A DNA stretch of 64,000 nucleotides from NCBI RefSeq assembly GCF_024679095.1, contig NW_026111665.1, positions 310,001-374,000 on the forward strand, in the 5' to 3' direction. This stretch comes from Eriocheir sinensis (Eukaryota; Arthropoda; Malacostraca; Decapoda; Varunidae). Under the pieces are notes generated by a model. The model saw only the letters and a list, made by a program, of their open reading frames with translations, made no database searches and was not told the DNA's origin. Positions 53,846 to 64,000 of the stretch are shown here, in pieces (the stretch's first letter is position 1; each line of letters starts with the position of its first letter). Made by a program: the position numbers and the translations under genes.

Positions 53846-56138
53846 CCAATTTTTTACTTCTATTGTTGGCAGCGTAGAAGTGCATTTCACCCTTTTTAGT
53901 CACTTTTTCTTGGCGGTGCATGTGTTTCCTTTTAGCCTTGACCGTCCCACATATACCTGTTTCCATGTCGTGCATGTAACTGGCAAGCAGAGGGCTGGTG
54001 TTGAAGTTATCCGTATATAGGATATGTCCTCTGCCAAGGTACCTCTGCAGAAGTGTTTGGACTATTTGGCCTGACAAGCCCATACCAGCAGGTTCCACCA
54101 GTTCTGTCTCCCCTCCTGTGTGTAAAATCATGTCCTGAATTTATCCTGTGTTACAATCACACAGGACAAACAGTTTTAGACCGAATTTGTGACGTTTGCT
54201 GGGAATATACTGGCGGAACCATGCCTTACCCTTCCACAACACCAGACTCTCGCCAATGCACAATTTCCGATAAGGATGGAAGGAGTTGGTGAAGGACTTG
54301 CGTAGAGAGTCAACAATCGGCCTTATCCGACGCATGGAGTCTTGGGTCCCTTGTGGCAATACATTGTTGCCTAATATATAAAAAAAAAAGTGGAGGTTCC
54401 CCATAATATCCTCGAAACGATTTAGGGACAAAGCTTGGAAAAAATATGGAGGTATTGAGGAGGGGGTCAGTGGTCCAATATTTCTTGCAGCTGGATTTCT
54501 TTATGATCCCCATCAGAAGAACAGGAGCAAGCACTAAAAAAATATAATCCAGTGAAACAGGAACCCAAGCCAGGCGACGGCTTTTTTTTACAACTTTACC
54601 ATCAAGTACATTCAGTTGTTCAAGTTTGTATTCATCGCAATATATTGTACGAGGTCATGAGTAAAATAATTCTTGAAGCATGCAAGACGACTTGAGGTAC
54701 AATTGAGGTGGGCGCAGGTGCTCCCTGACAGGTGTTCCTCTAGGAGTGGATGCAGAGCTGTCTGAAAGTCGGCAACTTCTTCCCAATTCCATTCCAGTCC
54801 CCCATTGTCATCAGCATCATCACCATCATATCCATCATCACCTCCACCATTACCTGGAGCAACACGTGTTTGGCGGCACCCAGCTCGCCCACGCCTACAC
54901 CCACCCCCACCACCAAGTGGCTGTCGTTTTTTTCCCTCGTGCTGCCAAAGCTCCTCCTACGTTTTGGTCGGCAGTAAGGGAGTGGAGGGGGTAGGTAGTT
55001 GGGGGGCGAAGACTAGGGGAGATGAATGGGGGTACTGTGTGGCGGTCATGGATGTGGTGTTGATCTTGTGGTCTACTTGGTGTACTTGAGAAGGGGGCAG
55101 AAGGCCTGATGGGGGTGGTTTATGTGGCCTCTCCACCCTCTTCCACATGTGCCTCTTCCTCCACCCTCTCTATAGCGCAGCTCGAAGAAGGCTGGGGGGA
55201 CTTGAGACGGGGGAGAGAGGGGGGCAAGGGTCGCGAACTGTGACCGCGGGAGGCATGGTCTTCCCCAAGGTAAATATAGTCTACCGACAGGTAAAATCAT
55301 CCCCCCTCCCTCGCGCAGGCAAGGTACCAAACTTTACCCATACCCGTGACGTCAAAGAGTGGTATAGGTAAACTCCGCCCATTTCCAATGACGTCATAGT
55401 GGTATAAGTGTGGGTCTTGGGTGTGGGTGAGCCTCTTCATTCAACGGAGCTCCCATTTGTCTTGATTTTTTTTGTGTGTGTCGAGCAGGTTATTTATTCT
55501 TTTCATTGTCTACATAATTGGTATATATTTTTGTTTGCCTCTTGTCACATGCTGTATGTCATGTATGCGTGTAGAGAATTTCCCCATGCATGTCCTGCAA
55601 GTCACTGCACGTCACGGGGTCAAGTCTGAGACTCGGCCGCTGTCAGCTCTGCAACTTCTCCTCCTACCCACTCTGACGTCACACACACCCGCACTCAGAA
55701 GCGCAATTAAGAGACAGCGTTTGGAGGGGACGATTTTACGTGTCGGTAGACTATATTTACCTTGGTCTTCCCTCTCACTTTCCTCATGCTTTCGTTTTTT
55801 CCTCAACATGGATTCCGAGTATAGCCAATTCGCGGATTCACCTTATCCCTCATCACCACCACTCTCATCACCATCACCATCACCATCAGGAATTGTTATT
55901 TCCCCTTTCAATAATACAAGTTTATTTATAACATCGTAACCATCATCGCTTGATTCATCACTATCCTCAGTTCTTGAGGGAAGATAGTCATAATCGTGAT
56001 CACTGTCATCCAGATCACTGTTGCATCACTATTTACTTTCCTCGTAGTTTCATTTTTAGATCCCAAGGATGACACAGTAACATTCAGGGCTTTATAAATT
56101 TCTTCGTCTTTGAGGCAGCGGCGCCGCGACGAAGCCAT
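53846..56138 (-). pseudogene. piggyBac transposase, broken and interrupted
   Basis: The N-terminal frame (from ATG 56138) begins MASSRRRCLKDEEIYKALNV and in the next frame becomes acidic, as in PGBD4-like proteins. The core lies at 54534-53846: IIKKSSCKKYWTTDPLL, then after a shift MSLNRFEDIMGNLHF, KLFVLCDCNTG with a catalytic Asp, TAA at 54141-54143, and in the same frame LGRGHILYTDNFNTSP with the second Asp. The protein is cut off at 53846 by the satellite, so the third Asp and C-terminal finger are lost. A 499-bp MITE and CAT-rich sequence lie between N-terminus and core. Confidence 0.82.
55266..55764. mobile_element. hAT-like MITE, 499 bp, with 8-bp duplication
   Basis: The ends CAAGGTAAATATAGTCTACC (55266) and its reverse complement (ending 55764) form inverted repeats of about 42 bp with three mismatches. 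GTCTTCCC is duplicated outside (55258-55265 and 55765-55772). The 8-bp duplication and CA...TG termini suggest hAT, although P-type elements also duplicate 8 bp. No transposase is encoded. Confidence 0.82.
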
Positions 56139-56317
56139 CCTCCCAGTTCAAGAGTCAGGGACCAAATGGCGCGCCTGGGTCCGATGTCACATACTCATAG
56201 TTGGGCACATGAAAAAGTTGCAAATGAGTCACATTTACGCATATACATCTTATGCTCACTTGGAAATGTCTAAATGGAAGACAAGATCTCCAGCTATTCT
56301 TTTGATGTTCTTATGAT

Positions 56318-56806
56318 ACACAAGGGTGGCATATCAGCATGATATATGATAAAATTTAGCAAATAGGCTACCTGGGAGCTACCACCTCACTGCAATTGGC
56401 TAATTGTACAGATATACCTGCCTCTCCACCTCCACCTGGCATTCTCTAATTAGATGAGATATCAGACTATGCTCCTAATATAAAGATCTGCAATATCCAT
56501 GTCATATATGGGAAATTTTTGATAGGTACAAGTGACGACATCAGCGATCATTTTCCGCTTCCTATCGTGATCTGGTAACAAACAGTGTTTGCCCGACGGG
56601 CAGTGCTCAATCCTGTGGACGTACCTTAATTGTAACAAAATTCCCATATATCACTTATATATGCCACATTTGTATATCAGGAGCGTAATCTGATATCTCA
56701 TCTAGAAATCTCACACTAGTTTTGGGGCAGTGAGGTGGTAGCTTTTACTAAATAGCCTAATCCCCGAATATTCTCATATATGACGTTGATATGTCATTTC
56801 TTTGTA
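56318..56806. mobile_element. Fold-back MITE, about 490 bp
   Basis: The whole stretch is an imperfect palindrome centred near 56565. Matching arm segments are GGCTACC...GCTACCACCTCACTGC (56367-56394) with GCAGTGAGGTGGTAGC (56727-56742), and GATGAGATATCAGACTATGC (56454-56473) with GCGTAATCTGATATCTCATC (56683-56702). No coding sequence. Confidence 0.72.
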
Positions 56807-57149
56807 TCAAAACTGCATCGAGGAATAGCTGGAGCTCTCGGCTTTCAGTTCCACCCTACCAAGTATCGGTAAAAATATGTAATTGCAAAAATGTGCGTAG
56901 TTTCCAACTTTTTTTGCGTGACACTTCGAGCATGTGACACCAGGGCAGCTAGATACACAGATGAGCGATTCCTGAGCCAGGCAATTATTCCTCTGACATG
57001 TGGGAGTGATACCAACTCCAAATGAAAGGGCAGAAAAGTCCTGGAAATTTGTTGGAGATGGCGAAATATTGCGGCGTACAACGTACGCCGCCAGTGCTGT
57101 TAAAGGGTAAAACACTGCGGCGTACGCCGCCAGCGCTGCAGGAGTTAAA
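56807..57149 (-). other. Interval without recognised genes
   Basis: The minus frame 57229-56807 has several Cys and His residues (CPGVTCSKCHAKK) that could be a remnant of a C-terminal zinc finger of a piggyBac-type transposase, but the similarity is too weak to call. Confidence 0.3.
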
Positions 57150-58140
<991 letters not shown>

Positions 58141-58614
58141 AGTAGTTTTTCTTTCTCCGATTTATTTACTTAGTCATGTTTTTGAATGTTCATTCATTTC
58201 TGCTTTTCTTTGCCAAACACACTGCACCAAACACCAAACCCGTCTGCACGCAGGACTATACTTACTGCTGATTCTTCCTTCCTTCCTTCCTTCCTTCCTT
58301 CCTTCAGGGCCGATGACGAGGAGCATTAGCGAAGCCTTCCTACCTGGAGTGAGTTACTTAGTGCTGATTCAGAGAGACGCTAACAAATTGAAAGTGAGAC
58401 GCGAAGAACTTACGTTCATAGGATACAAAGGGAATCGCCTCGTTTTCGTAGTCTTAAGAAACAGGAAAGGGCTCAGTCCGAATTTTGGGGTACTTGACAG
58501 ACGATTATTACGTTCATCTACCTAGCTATCTCCTCCACTGGGTTCAGAGATAAGCTATGGGAAGCTGCTGATAAGACTAAAGTATTGTACCTTTAAAAAC
58601 AGGCGCACACAGTC
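58141..58614 (+). other. Interval with (TTCC)n tract, no gene assigned
   Basis: A (TTCC)n tract lies at 58276-58306. The downstream frame (about 58308-58525) has no known motif. It contains one diverged unit of the 60-bp satellite (AGGGCTCAGTCCGAATTTTG, 58466-58485), so I do not call it coding. Confidence 0.45.
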
Positions 58615-59560
58615 GCACACGCACCGACAAGCGGGCGGGCGAGAGCTATCCCCGCCGATTACCCGCTGGCCTCGTCCAGCGCTCACGGGGCAAACCCAGC
58701 CAGTAGGGGCGAGCGAGCTACCGCCGCCGATTACCCGCGTTCAAGAGGCAAAGCGAGCCATCAGGTGCTGGCGCGTAACCCCCGCCGTTTACCCGCCACA
58801 CGATTCATGAATGAGTGTCTCGTCCAGCGCTCAAGAGGCAAAGTTTACCCACAACACAACAAATTGTATGTAGTTTCCAGTGTCTCCTTGACTTGTCCGT
58901 TACTCCCGCCGTTAACCCGTTACTCGAGGAGTCAGTGACTGCCTCGACCAGCGCTAAAGAGGCAAAGCGAGCCATTAAGGGCGAGCGACCTACCCTCACC
59001 GTTTACCCGGCAAACATACCGACAAGCCAGTGGGCGGTCAGGCGGGCGAGCGAGCGAGCTACCGCCGCCGATTACCCGCTTTCCTCGGTCAGCGCTCACG
59101 AGGCCTTATAGGTGCGAGTCCGTTATTCCCGCCACTCGATCACTGACTCTGTCTCGACCAGCGCTCAAGAGGCATTAGATGTGAGTCCGTTATTCCCGCC
59201 GTTCATCCGTCACTCGAGCAGTCAGTGACTGCTGCCTTGGCCAGCGCTCAAGAGACAAAGCGAGCCGTTTATCCGCCACACGGTTCGTGACTGAGGGCCC
59301 CGTCCGGCGCTCGAGAATCAAAGTTTACCAGCCACACAGCAAATTGTATGTCGTACGAAGGGCCAGTGTCCCCTTGACTTATGCCATAATTCCCAAATTC
59401 TTGTGAAAATTTTCACATCACTTGTAGGGAACATATCCAGCTTGTCGTAGGAGCTAGCACACGACTTAATAAATGACGCTGGATCACCCACCACCATACT
59501 AGGATGAGGCAGGCGCCTCCTCGTTATTCGGAGGATCGATCTCCGCGGAGAAGCAAGCAA
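58615..59560 (-). repeat. 28S-motif satellite, reversed, with outer flank
   Basis: The reverse complement of the left satellite blocks: GCCGATTACCCGCTGGCCTC, GTCCAGCGCTCA, CCCCGCCGTTTACCCGCCAC, AACAAATTGTATGTAG. From about 59380 to 59560 it matches the flank at 15640-15815. Unit order resembles that on the left. Confidence 0.82.
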
Positions 59561-59914
59561 ATTCAAGGCTCGTGTCCGGAGGATTTCGCCATCAGGCTGC
59601 GTGACGAAACCTCCAGCCTTATTAGGGAGAAGTCTTAACGGATCCTTACGAGGCTGCTTGTGACAAGCTACACTAACTATCTAATCAAAGGTTAAGGTGA
59701 AGGACACCAAAGGCGAAGGCTCCTCCCCACCTTTCCTCCAGCCAAAGCATGGAAAAACTGCATGTAAATTATGTAGGAATGAGGAAAGAACTACCATTAC
59801 TGCTACCACTAACCGGGCGATAAAAATGGACAAGAACACCAGTATTAACGTTATTACGACAATGAGTAATATCTTAGTTGCTGGTTGGATTCAAAATACT
59901 TGTCTAATATATTC
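59561..59914. other. Interval without genes
   Basis: No motif seen. The frame at 59697-59918 is not supported. Confidence 0.4.
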
Positions 59915-61130
59915 TTGAAGGCCGTAACTGTTGTACTATCAAAGACATCACAGGGTAGAGACTTCCAAACATTAACAACTCGATCGAAGAAGTGCTTAGC
60001 TTCGTGCGACGATAATCTTTTACCACTTATCTTGAAATTGTGATTTCGTCCTGTTCTATTTGATTGATCAATTGTAAAGTAATCTTCCGCATTAATATCA
60101 CTGAATCCCTTAAACATTTTAAAGACTTCTATTAGATCGCCTCGCATTCTTCGTTTTGATAGGCTGAATAAATTTACTTTAAGCCTTTCTTCATATGACA
60201 AATTTATCAACCTAGGAATCATCTTTGTTACTCTTCGTTGAACCCGTTCCAACTTTTCTGTCTTTTCTGTAATAGGGAGACCAAAACTGTACACAGTACT
60301 CTAGACGGGGTCGAACCAACGAATTATACAGTTTTAATATTACTTTTTCCGATTTATTATTAAAGACTCATCCGATGAAGACAACGAAATTGTTTGCAGT
60401 TTTAACTACCTCTGAACAATGCTGACCGGGCTTTAAATCGCTTGATATAGTGATTCCAAGATCCTTTTCTGTACTTACTGCAGAAAGTTGTTGGCCATTC
60501 ATTACTTACTGAATGCGATTGTTATTTTTTCCGATGTGCAACACTTTACATTTGTCAACGTTAAATTTAATTTGCCATTGACTGGCCAAACGTGCAAGTC
60601 GATCTAGATCTGTTTGTAAAGCTTCTTCGTCGAGTGTCGCAGTTACTTTACTAGCAAATTTTGTGTCATCAGCAAATTTTGATACTTTGCAAGTGAGCCC
60701 ATCATCGATATCATTAACATAAATTAAGAAGAGCATGGGGCAAGCACTGCTCCTTGAGTTACGCCGCTTCTGACATCGAGCCAGTTAGATGTAACACCGT
60801 TTAGAACTACTCTCTGCTTCCGCTCAGAGAGCCAGTCCACAAGCCAATTGTGAATGTTACCCGAGATACCGTGCGCCAATAGTTTGCTGAGCAATCGTTG
60901 GTGGGGGACCTTATCAAATGCCTTGTGAAAACCAAGATATATGATATCAACTGATCTGCTTTCATCCAACACCTCAAAAATATAATGAAAAAATCAAGTA
61001 GGTAAGTTAAACACGAACGTTTACTACGGAAGCCATGTTGCGAATTATTTATTATATTAATTTCTTCGAAGAATTTCACCATATTGTTGCGAATGATAGT
61101 CTCCATTAACTTACAAACAATCGATGTCAG
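59915..61130 (-). mobile_element. CR1-like LINE, 5'-truncated copy next to 28S
   Basis: The same family as 7229-9776. Pieces include RT (SNWLDVRSGVTQGAVL, then MLFLIYVNDIDDGL and KFADDTKFASKV, 60972-60506) and the C-terminal part (KLERVQRRVTKMIPRLINLS, 60294-59854). The 5' end abuts 28S at 61130/61131. Several frameshifts. The CAT-rich tract of the other copy is absent, so this copy shows the ancestral sequence there. Confidence 0.85.
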
Positions 61131-61151
61131 ACTCCAACGCTTGGTGAATTC

Positions 61152-61196
<45 letters not shown>

Positions 61197-61668
61197 GACG
61201 TAGCTATGAACACTTGGCTGCCACAAGCAAGTTATCCCTGTGGTAAGTTTTCTGACACCTCTAGCTTAAAACGCATAAAGTCAAAAGGATCGATAGGCCC
61301 TGCTTTCACAGTCCGTATTCGTACTGAAAATCAGGATCAAGCCAACATTTGCCCTTTTGCTCTACGCGAGGTTTATGTCCACGCTGAGCTGGCCTTAGGA
61401 CACCTGCGTTATCGTTTGACATATGTATCGCCTCAGTCAAACTCATCACCTGATAATGTCCTCGGAGCGGATCGCGGCGCTCCCTTGCTTCCGCCGCTTT
61501 AGTCTAGAAACAGGAGACAATCCCACGTGGGGAAGCTCCGATTCCGTCTCACCGAGTAAGTAAAGAAACGATCAGAGTAGTGGTATTTCATTGTCTCCGC
61601 ACGGAGCAAGCCCCTGATGTGACGACCTCCCACTTATGCTACACCTCTGATGTCTCTCTACAAAATCA

Positions 61669-61706
<38 letters not shown>

Positions 61707-61967
61707 GTTAGGCGCAGGCCCGTTCCCCTGCCTGTGGGTTCGCTAGATAGTAGATAGGGAAGTGGGAATCTCGTTAATCCATTCATGCGCTTCACTAATT
61801 AGATGACGAGGCATTTGGCTCAACGGTCTCCTCCTCCCCTATTAGCCGCGCAGCTTATCCTCCACTCACTGTCTAATCCACAAAAGGATCTTAGCGAGCG
61901 GGGACAAGGGCGCGGATCCCCGCCGAACACAGGGAATCGTTCATCTTCATTTGGAAAGTATTCTGCC

Positions 61968-61998
<31 letters not shown>

Positions 61999-64000
61999 GT
62001 TGAATCTCTTCACTTTGACATTCAGAGCACTGGGCAGAAATCAAATTGCGTCAACATCTGTCTTTGACCATCGCAATGCTTTGTTTTAATTATACAGTCG
62101 GATTCCCCTGGTTCGTGTCAGTTCTGAGTTGATCGCTGGGCGCCAGCCGAAGTGGGTTTGGAGCGAGGGACGACTGCTGCTACCTAACCGGCCGAAAGCC
62201 GGCAATAGAGAGAGCCGGAGCCCCCGCGCCCACGCAGCCTAGCACGTTCCACGGGAGGGCCGGAGACACGCCGGTCCGAGCTCTCGGCACGAGTGGCGAG
62301 AGGGCTAGAGCCGCCACCGCGAAATGCGAGCTACCGCACGCCGGGCCGTTGGCCCCACCTCGCATGAGCGTGTCCCGCCTGCGACCGGCGCTGCGCGAAC
62401 CCTGCGGTGGTTCCCCAACACGCGCTGCCCCGCCGCGCCGGCCTTAGCGGGGACGGCGGAGTGGGACCGGGAGCGACCGTAGGGCCCCAACGACGCGGTG
62501 ATCGCCTGCCGGCCGCTTTTGCGAACCCGGACCACACAAACACCGCCGCACCGGCGAGCTGGTAACAAGGACAGCGCGACGCGAGGCCGCATTTGGAATG
62601 GGTCGCCGCCACCGGGGAAGGCGAGACAGTGCGGATGATCGGACACCGGCGACGTTGGTGCCGCAGGGTAGACGGCATCACCCATCACCGCGCGCAGCTC
62701 AGAGCCTCTGAGCCCAGGGCCAGGCCCGCTTCCCGCACAGGCCCGACTGGCCCGATCCTCAGAGCCAATCCTTATCCCGAATTTACGGATCTAATTTGCC
62801 GACTTCCCTTACCTACATTAGTCTATCGACCAGAGGCTTCTTACCTTGGAGACCGACTGCGGATATGGGTACGCACAGGCCCGAAACTGGGGTGCATCGC
62901 GGAGGCCGCGTGCGCACGTGCGCCGAGCCGTGACGCCGCAGAACGCAGCAGCAGACCCCCCCGCTTCGCCCCATGCAGTTACCTGCCTCGCATGTTTCAC
63001 GGACCGGCAGTGGTACGCGGGACGCCGCAAGAATCGAGATGCTCTACGGCAGACCGTGTTACCAACACCCTTTCGCTCTGCGAGTGGCTTATAGGGTCAC
63101 GGCGCCTTAAACATAAAAGAAAACTCTTCCCCGGACCACCGCCGATGGACGCAAGTTGGTTCCCGTTACCAGGTTCCTGCACCAAGGGCCGGCCCAAGAA
63201 GGAACCTAGCCCCGGTTGGCATCCAGGCCTGGTTACGAAATAAGTACCGTATTCCCTTTCACCACGAATTCCCATCGGCAACTGAGAATAATCTCTCACG
63301 GATGAGCCGCCACGGATGACGACAACTCGCTTGGCCGTTGCCTCTTAGCGTGGTATAAGGCTTTAGCCTTGGGCTTAGGAGCGACTTACCCATGTCCAAC
63401 TGATGTTCACATGGAACCCCTCTCCACATCGGCCTTCAAGGGAAGTCTTTCTGGAGTATTTGCTACTACCACCAAAATCTGCACCAGGGGCGGCTCCAGG
63501 CCGGCTCGCGCCGGATCCCTTCAGCGCTCACCCCTGCGACCCTCCTACTCGCTGGGGCTTGGGGGCCTGGGCTCCCCCCGGTGAGGAGGGGAGCTTGGCC
63601 TTTAGTGCCACCGGCGGTCGAGTATCGGGAGAATGCTTGAGCACCATACCATTTTATGGGCTAGTTGCTTCTGCAGGTGAGTTGTTACACACTCCTTAGC
63701 GGATTGCAACTTCAATGGCCACCGTCCTGCTACCAACGTCTTTCGATGGGGTCTAGATGAGCATTCGTTTAGGCCCCTTAACTCGACGTTTGGTTCATCC
63801 CACAGCGCCAGTTCTGCTTACCAAAATTGGCCCACTAGATACTCGGATTAGTCGCCGAAGCTTCAGCGCTCAAGCAAGCTCGGCATCTCAGCCATTTAAA
63901 GTTTGAGAATAGGTTGAGGACGTTTCGTCCCCAAGACCTCTAATCATTCGCTTTACCGGATGAAACTCCTCCGTTTCCGCGAGTACCAGCTATCCTGATG
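61131..64000 (-). rRNA. 28S rRNA middle and 3' part, interrupted
   Basis: The reverse complement of arthropod 28S: CCAACGCTTGGTGAATTCTG (61132-61151) and GGCTGCCACAAGCAAGTTAT (61217-61236) are the region downstream of the R1/R2 sites, and sequence from about 61968 is the region upstream. It is less decayed than the left copy where the two overlap (62757-64000 against 1-1300). It is interrupted at the R2 target by 61821-61967 and cut off at 61131 by the LINE, so it is not a complete gene. Confidence 0.88.
61821..61967. mobile_element. 147-bp foreign sequence at the 28S R2 target site
   Basis: The flanks are 28S: left CATTTGGCT (reverse complement AGCCAAATG) and right CATAGTTACTCCCGCCG. In intact 28S they are joined by ACCTTAAGAGAGT. 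Those 13 bases are missing and 147 others are present. The left junction is one base from the R2 cleavage position (AAGG|TAGCC). A 5'-truncated R2-type insertion would give this; no R2 protein is encoded, so the identity is unproven. Confidence 0.6.

Noticed and set aside
61161..63699. Frames up to 216 codons in the right rDNA
   Set aside because: Same reason: the DNA is 28S rRNA in reverse complement.

Overview
The window looks like repeat-packed nuclear DNA of an arthropod, most likely a crustacean (probably a decapod). The reasons are arthropod-type rRNA, animal LINEs with tRNA-derived SINEs, Harbinger/piggyBac/hAT/Tc1 DNA transposons with introns in some genes, very long (TA)n, (GT)n and (TAA)n microsatellites, and a Polinton (Maverick). 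I see no bacterial operon, no CRISPR array, and no convincing ordinary host gene. Almost every recognisable gene belongs to a mobile element and most are broken. A run of 13 N at 13986-13998 is an assembly join, so linkage across it is unproven.

Layout. 1-4.5 kb: a decayed rDNA unit on the minus strand (18S 3' part, ITS1, 5.8S, ITS2, 28S 5' part). 5.5-14 kb: nested LINE wreckage, in which a CR1-like copy has split an older Jockey/R1-like LINE, a second Jockey/R1-like copy lies head to head with it, and a third LINE family reaches the gap. 15.6-21.4 kb: satellites, one containing a motif from 28S just upstream of the R2 target, interrupted by a piggyBac-type element (1339 bp, TTAA duplication) and a hAT-type element (1266 bp, 8-bp duplication). 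21.4-23.6 kb and 51.6-53.6 kb: two arms of a long inverted repeat. 24-33.3 kb: a broken PIF/Harbinger transposon with its Myb/SANT-like and nuclease genes facing each other.

34.8-48.5 kb: the most informative object, a 13.7-kb Polinton with GC-rich terminal inverted repeats and a perfect 6-bp target duplication (CTTGCT). In order it carries a multiply frameshifted protein-primed DNA polymerase B, an integrase reduced to its C-terminal and chromodomain-like part, two small genes typical of animal Polintons, a macro-domain-like gene, a minor-capsid-like fragment, what looks like the tail of the major capsid gene, an intact adenain-like protease, and a three-exon glutamine-rich gene whose intron phases fit. 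No packaging ATPase, integrase catalytic core or capsid body was found, so this copy cannot be autonomous.

48.5-64 kb: a tRNA-like sequence, a THAP-domain fragment, a Tc1-like fragment, the right inverted arm, a dead piggyBac transposase containing a hAT-like MITE, a (TA)n-linked tandem repeat, the 28S-motif satellite in reverse orientation, another CR1-like LINE, and a 28S 3' part (minus strand) damaged exactly at the R2 target site. The satellites and arms on the left (about 15.6-23.6 kb) reappear in reverse order and orientation on the right (about 51.6-59.6 kb), so the centre, including the Polinton, sits inside a very large inverted structure.
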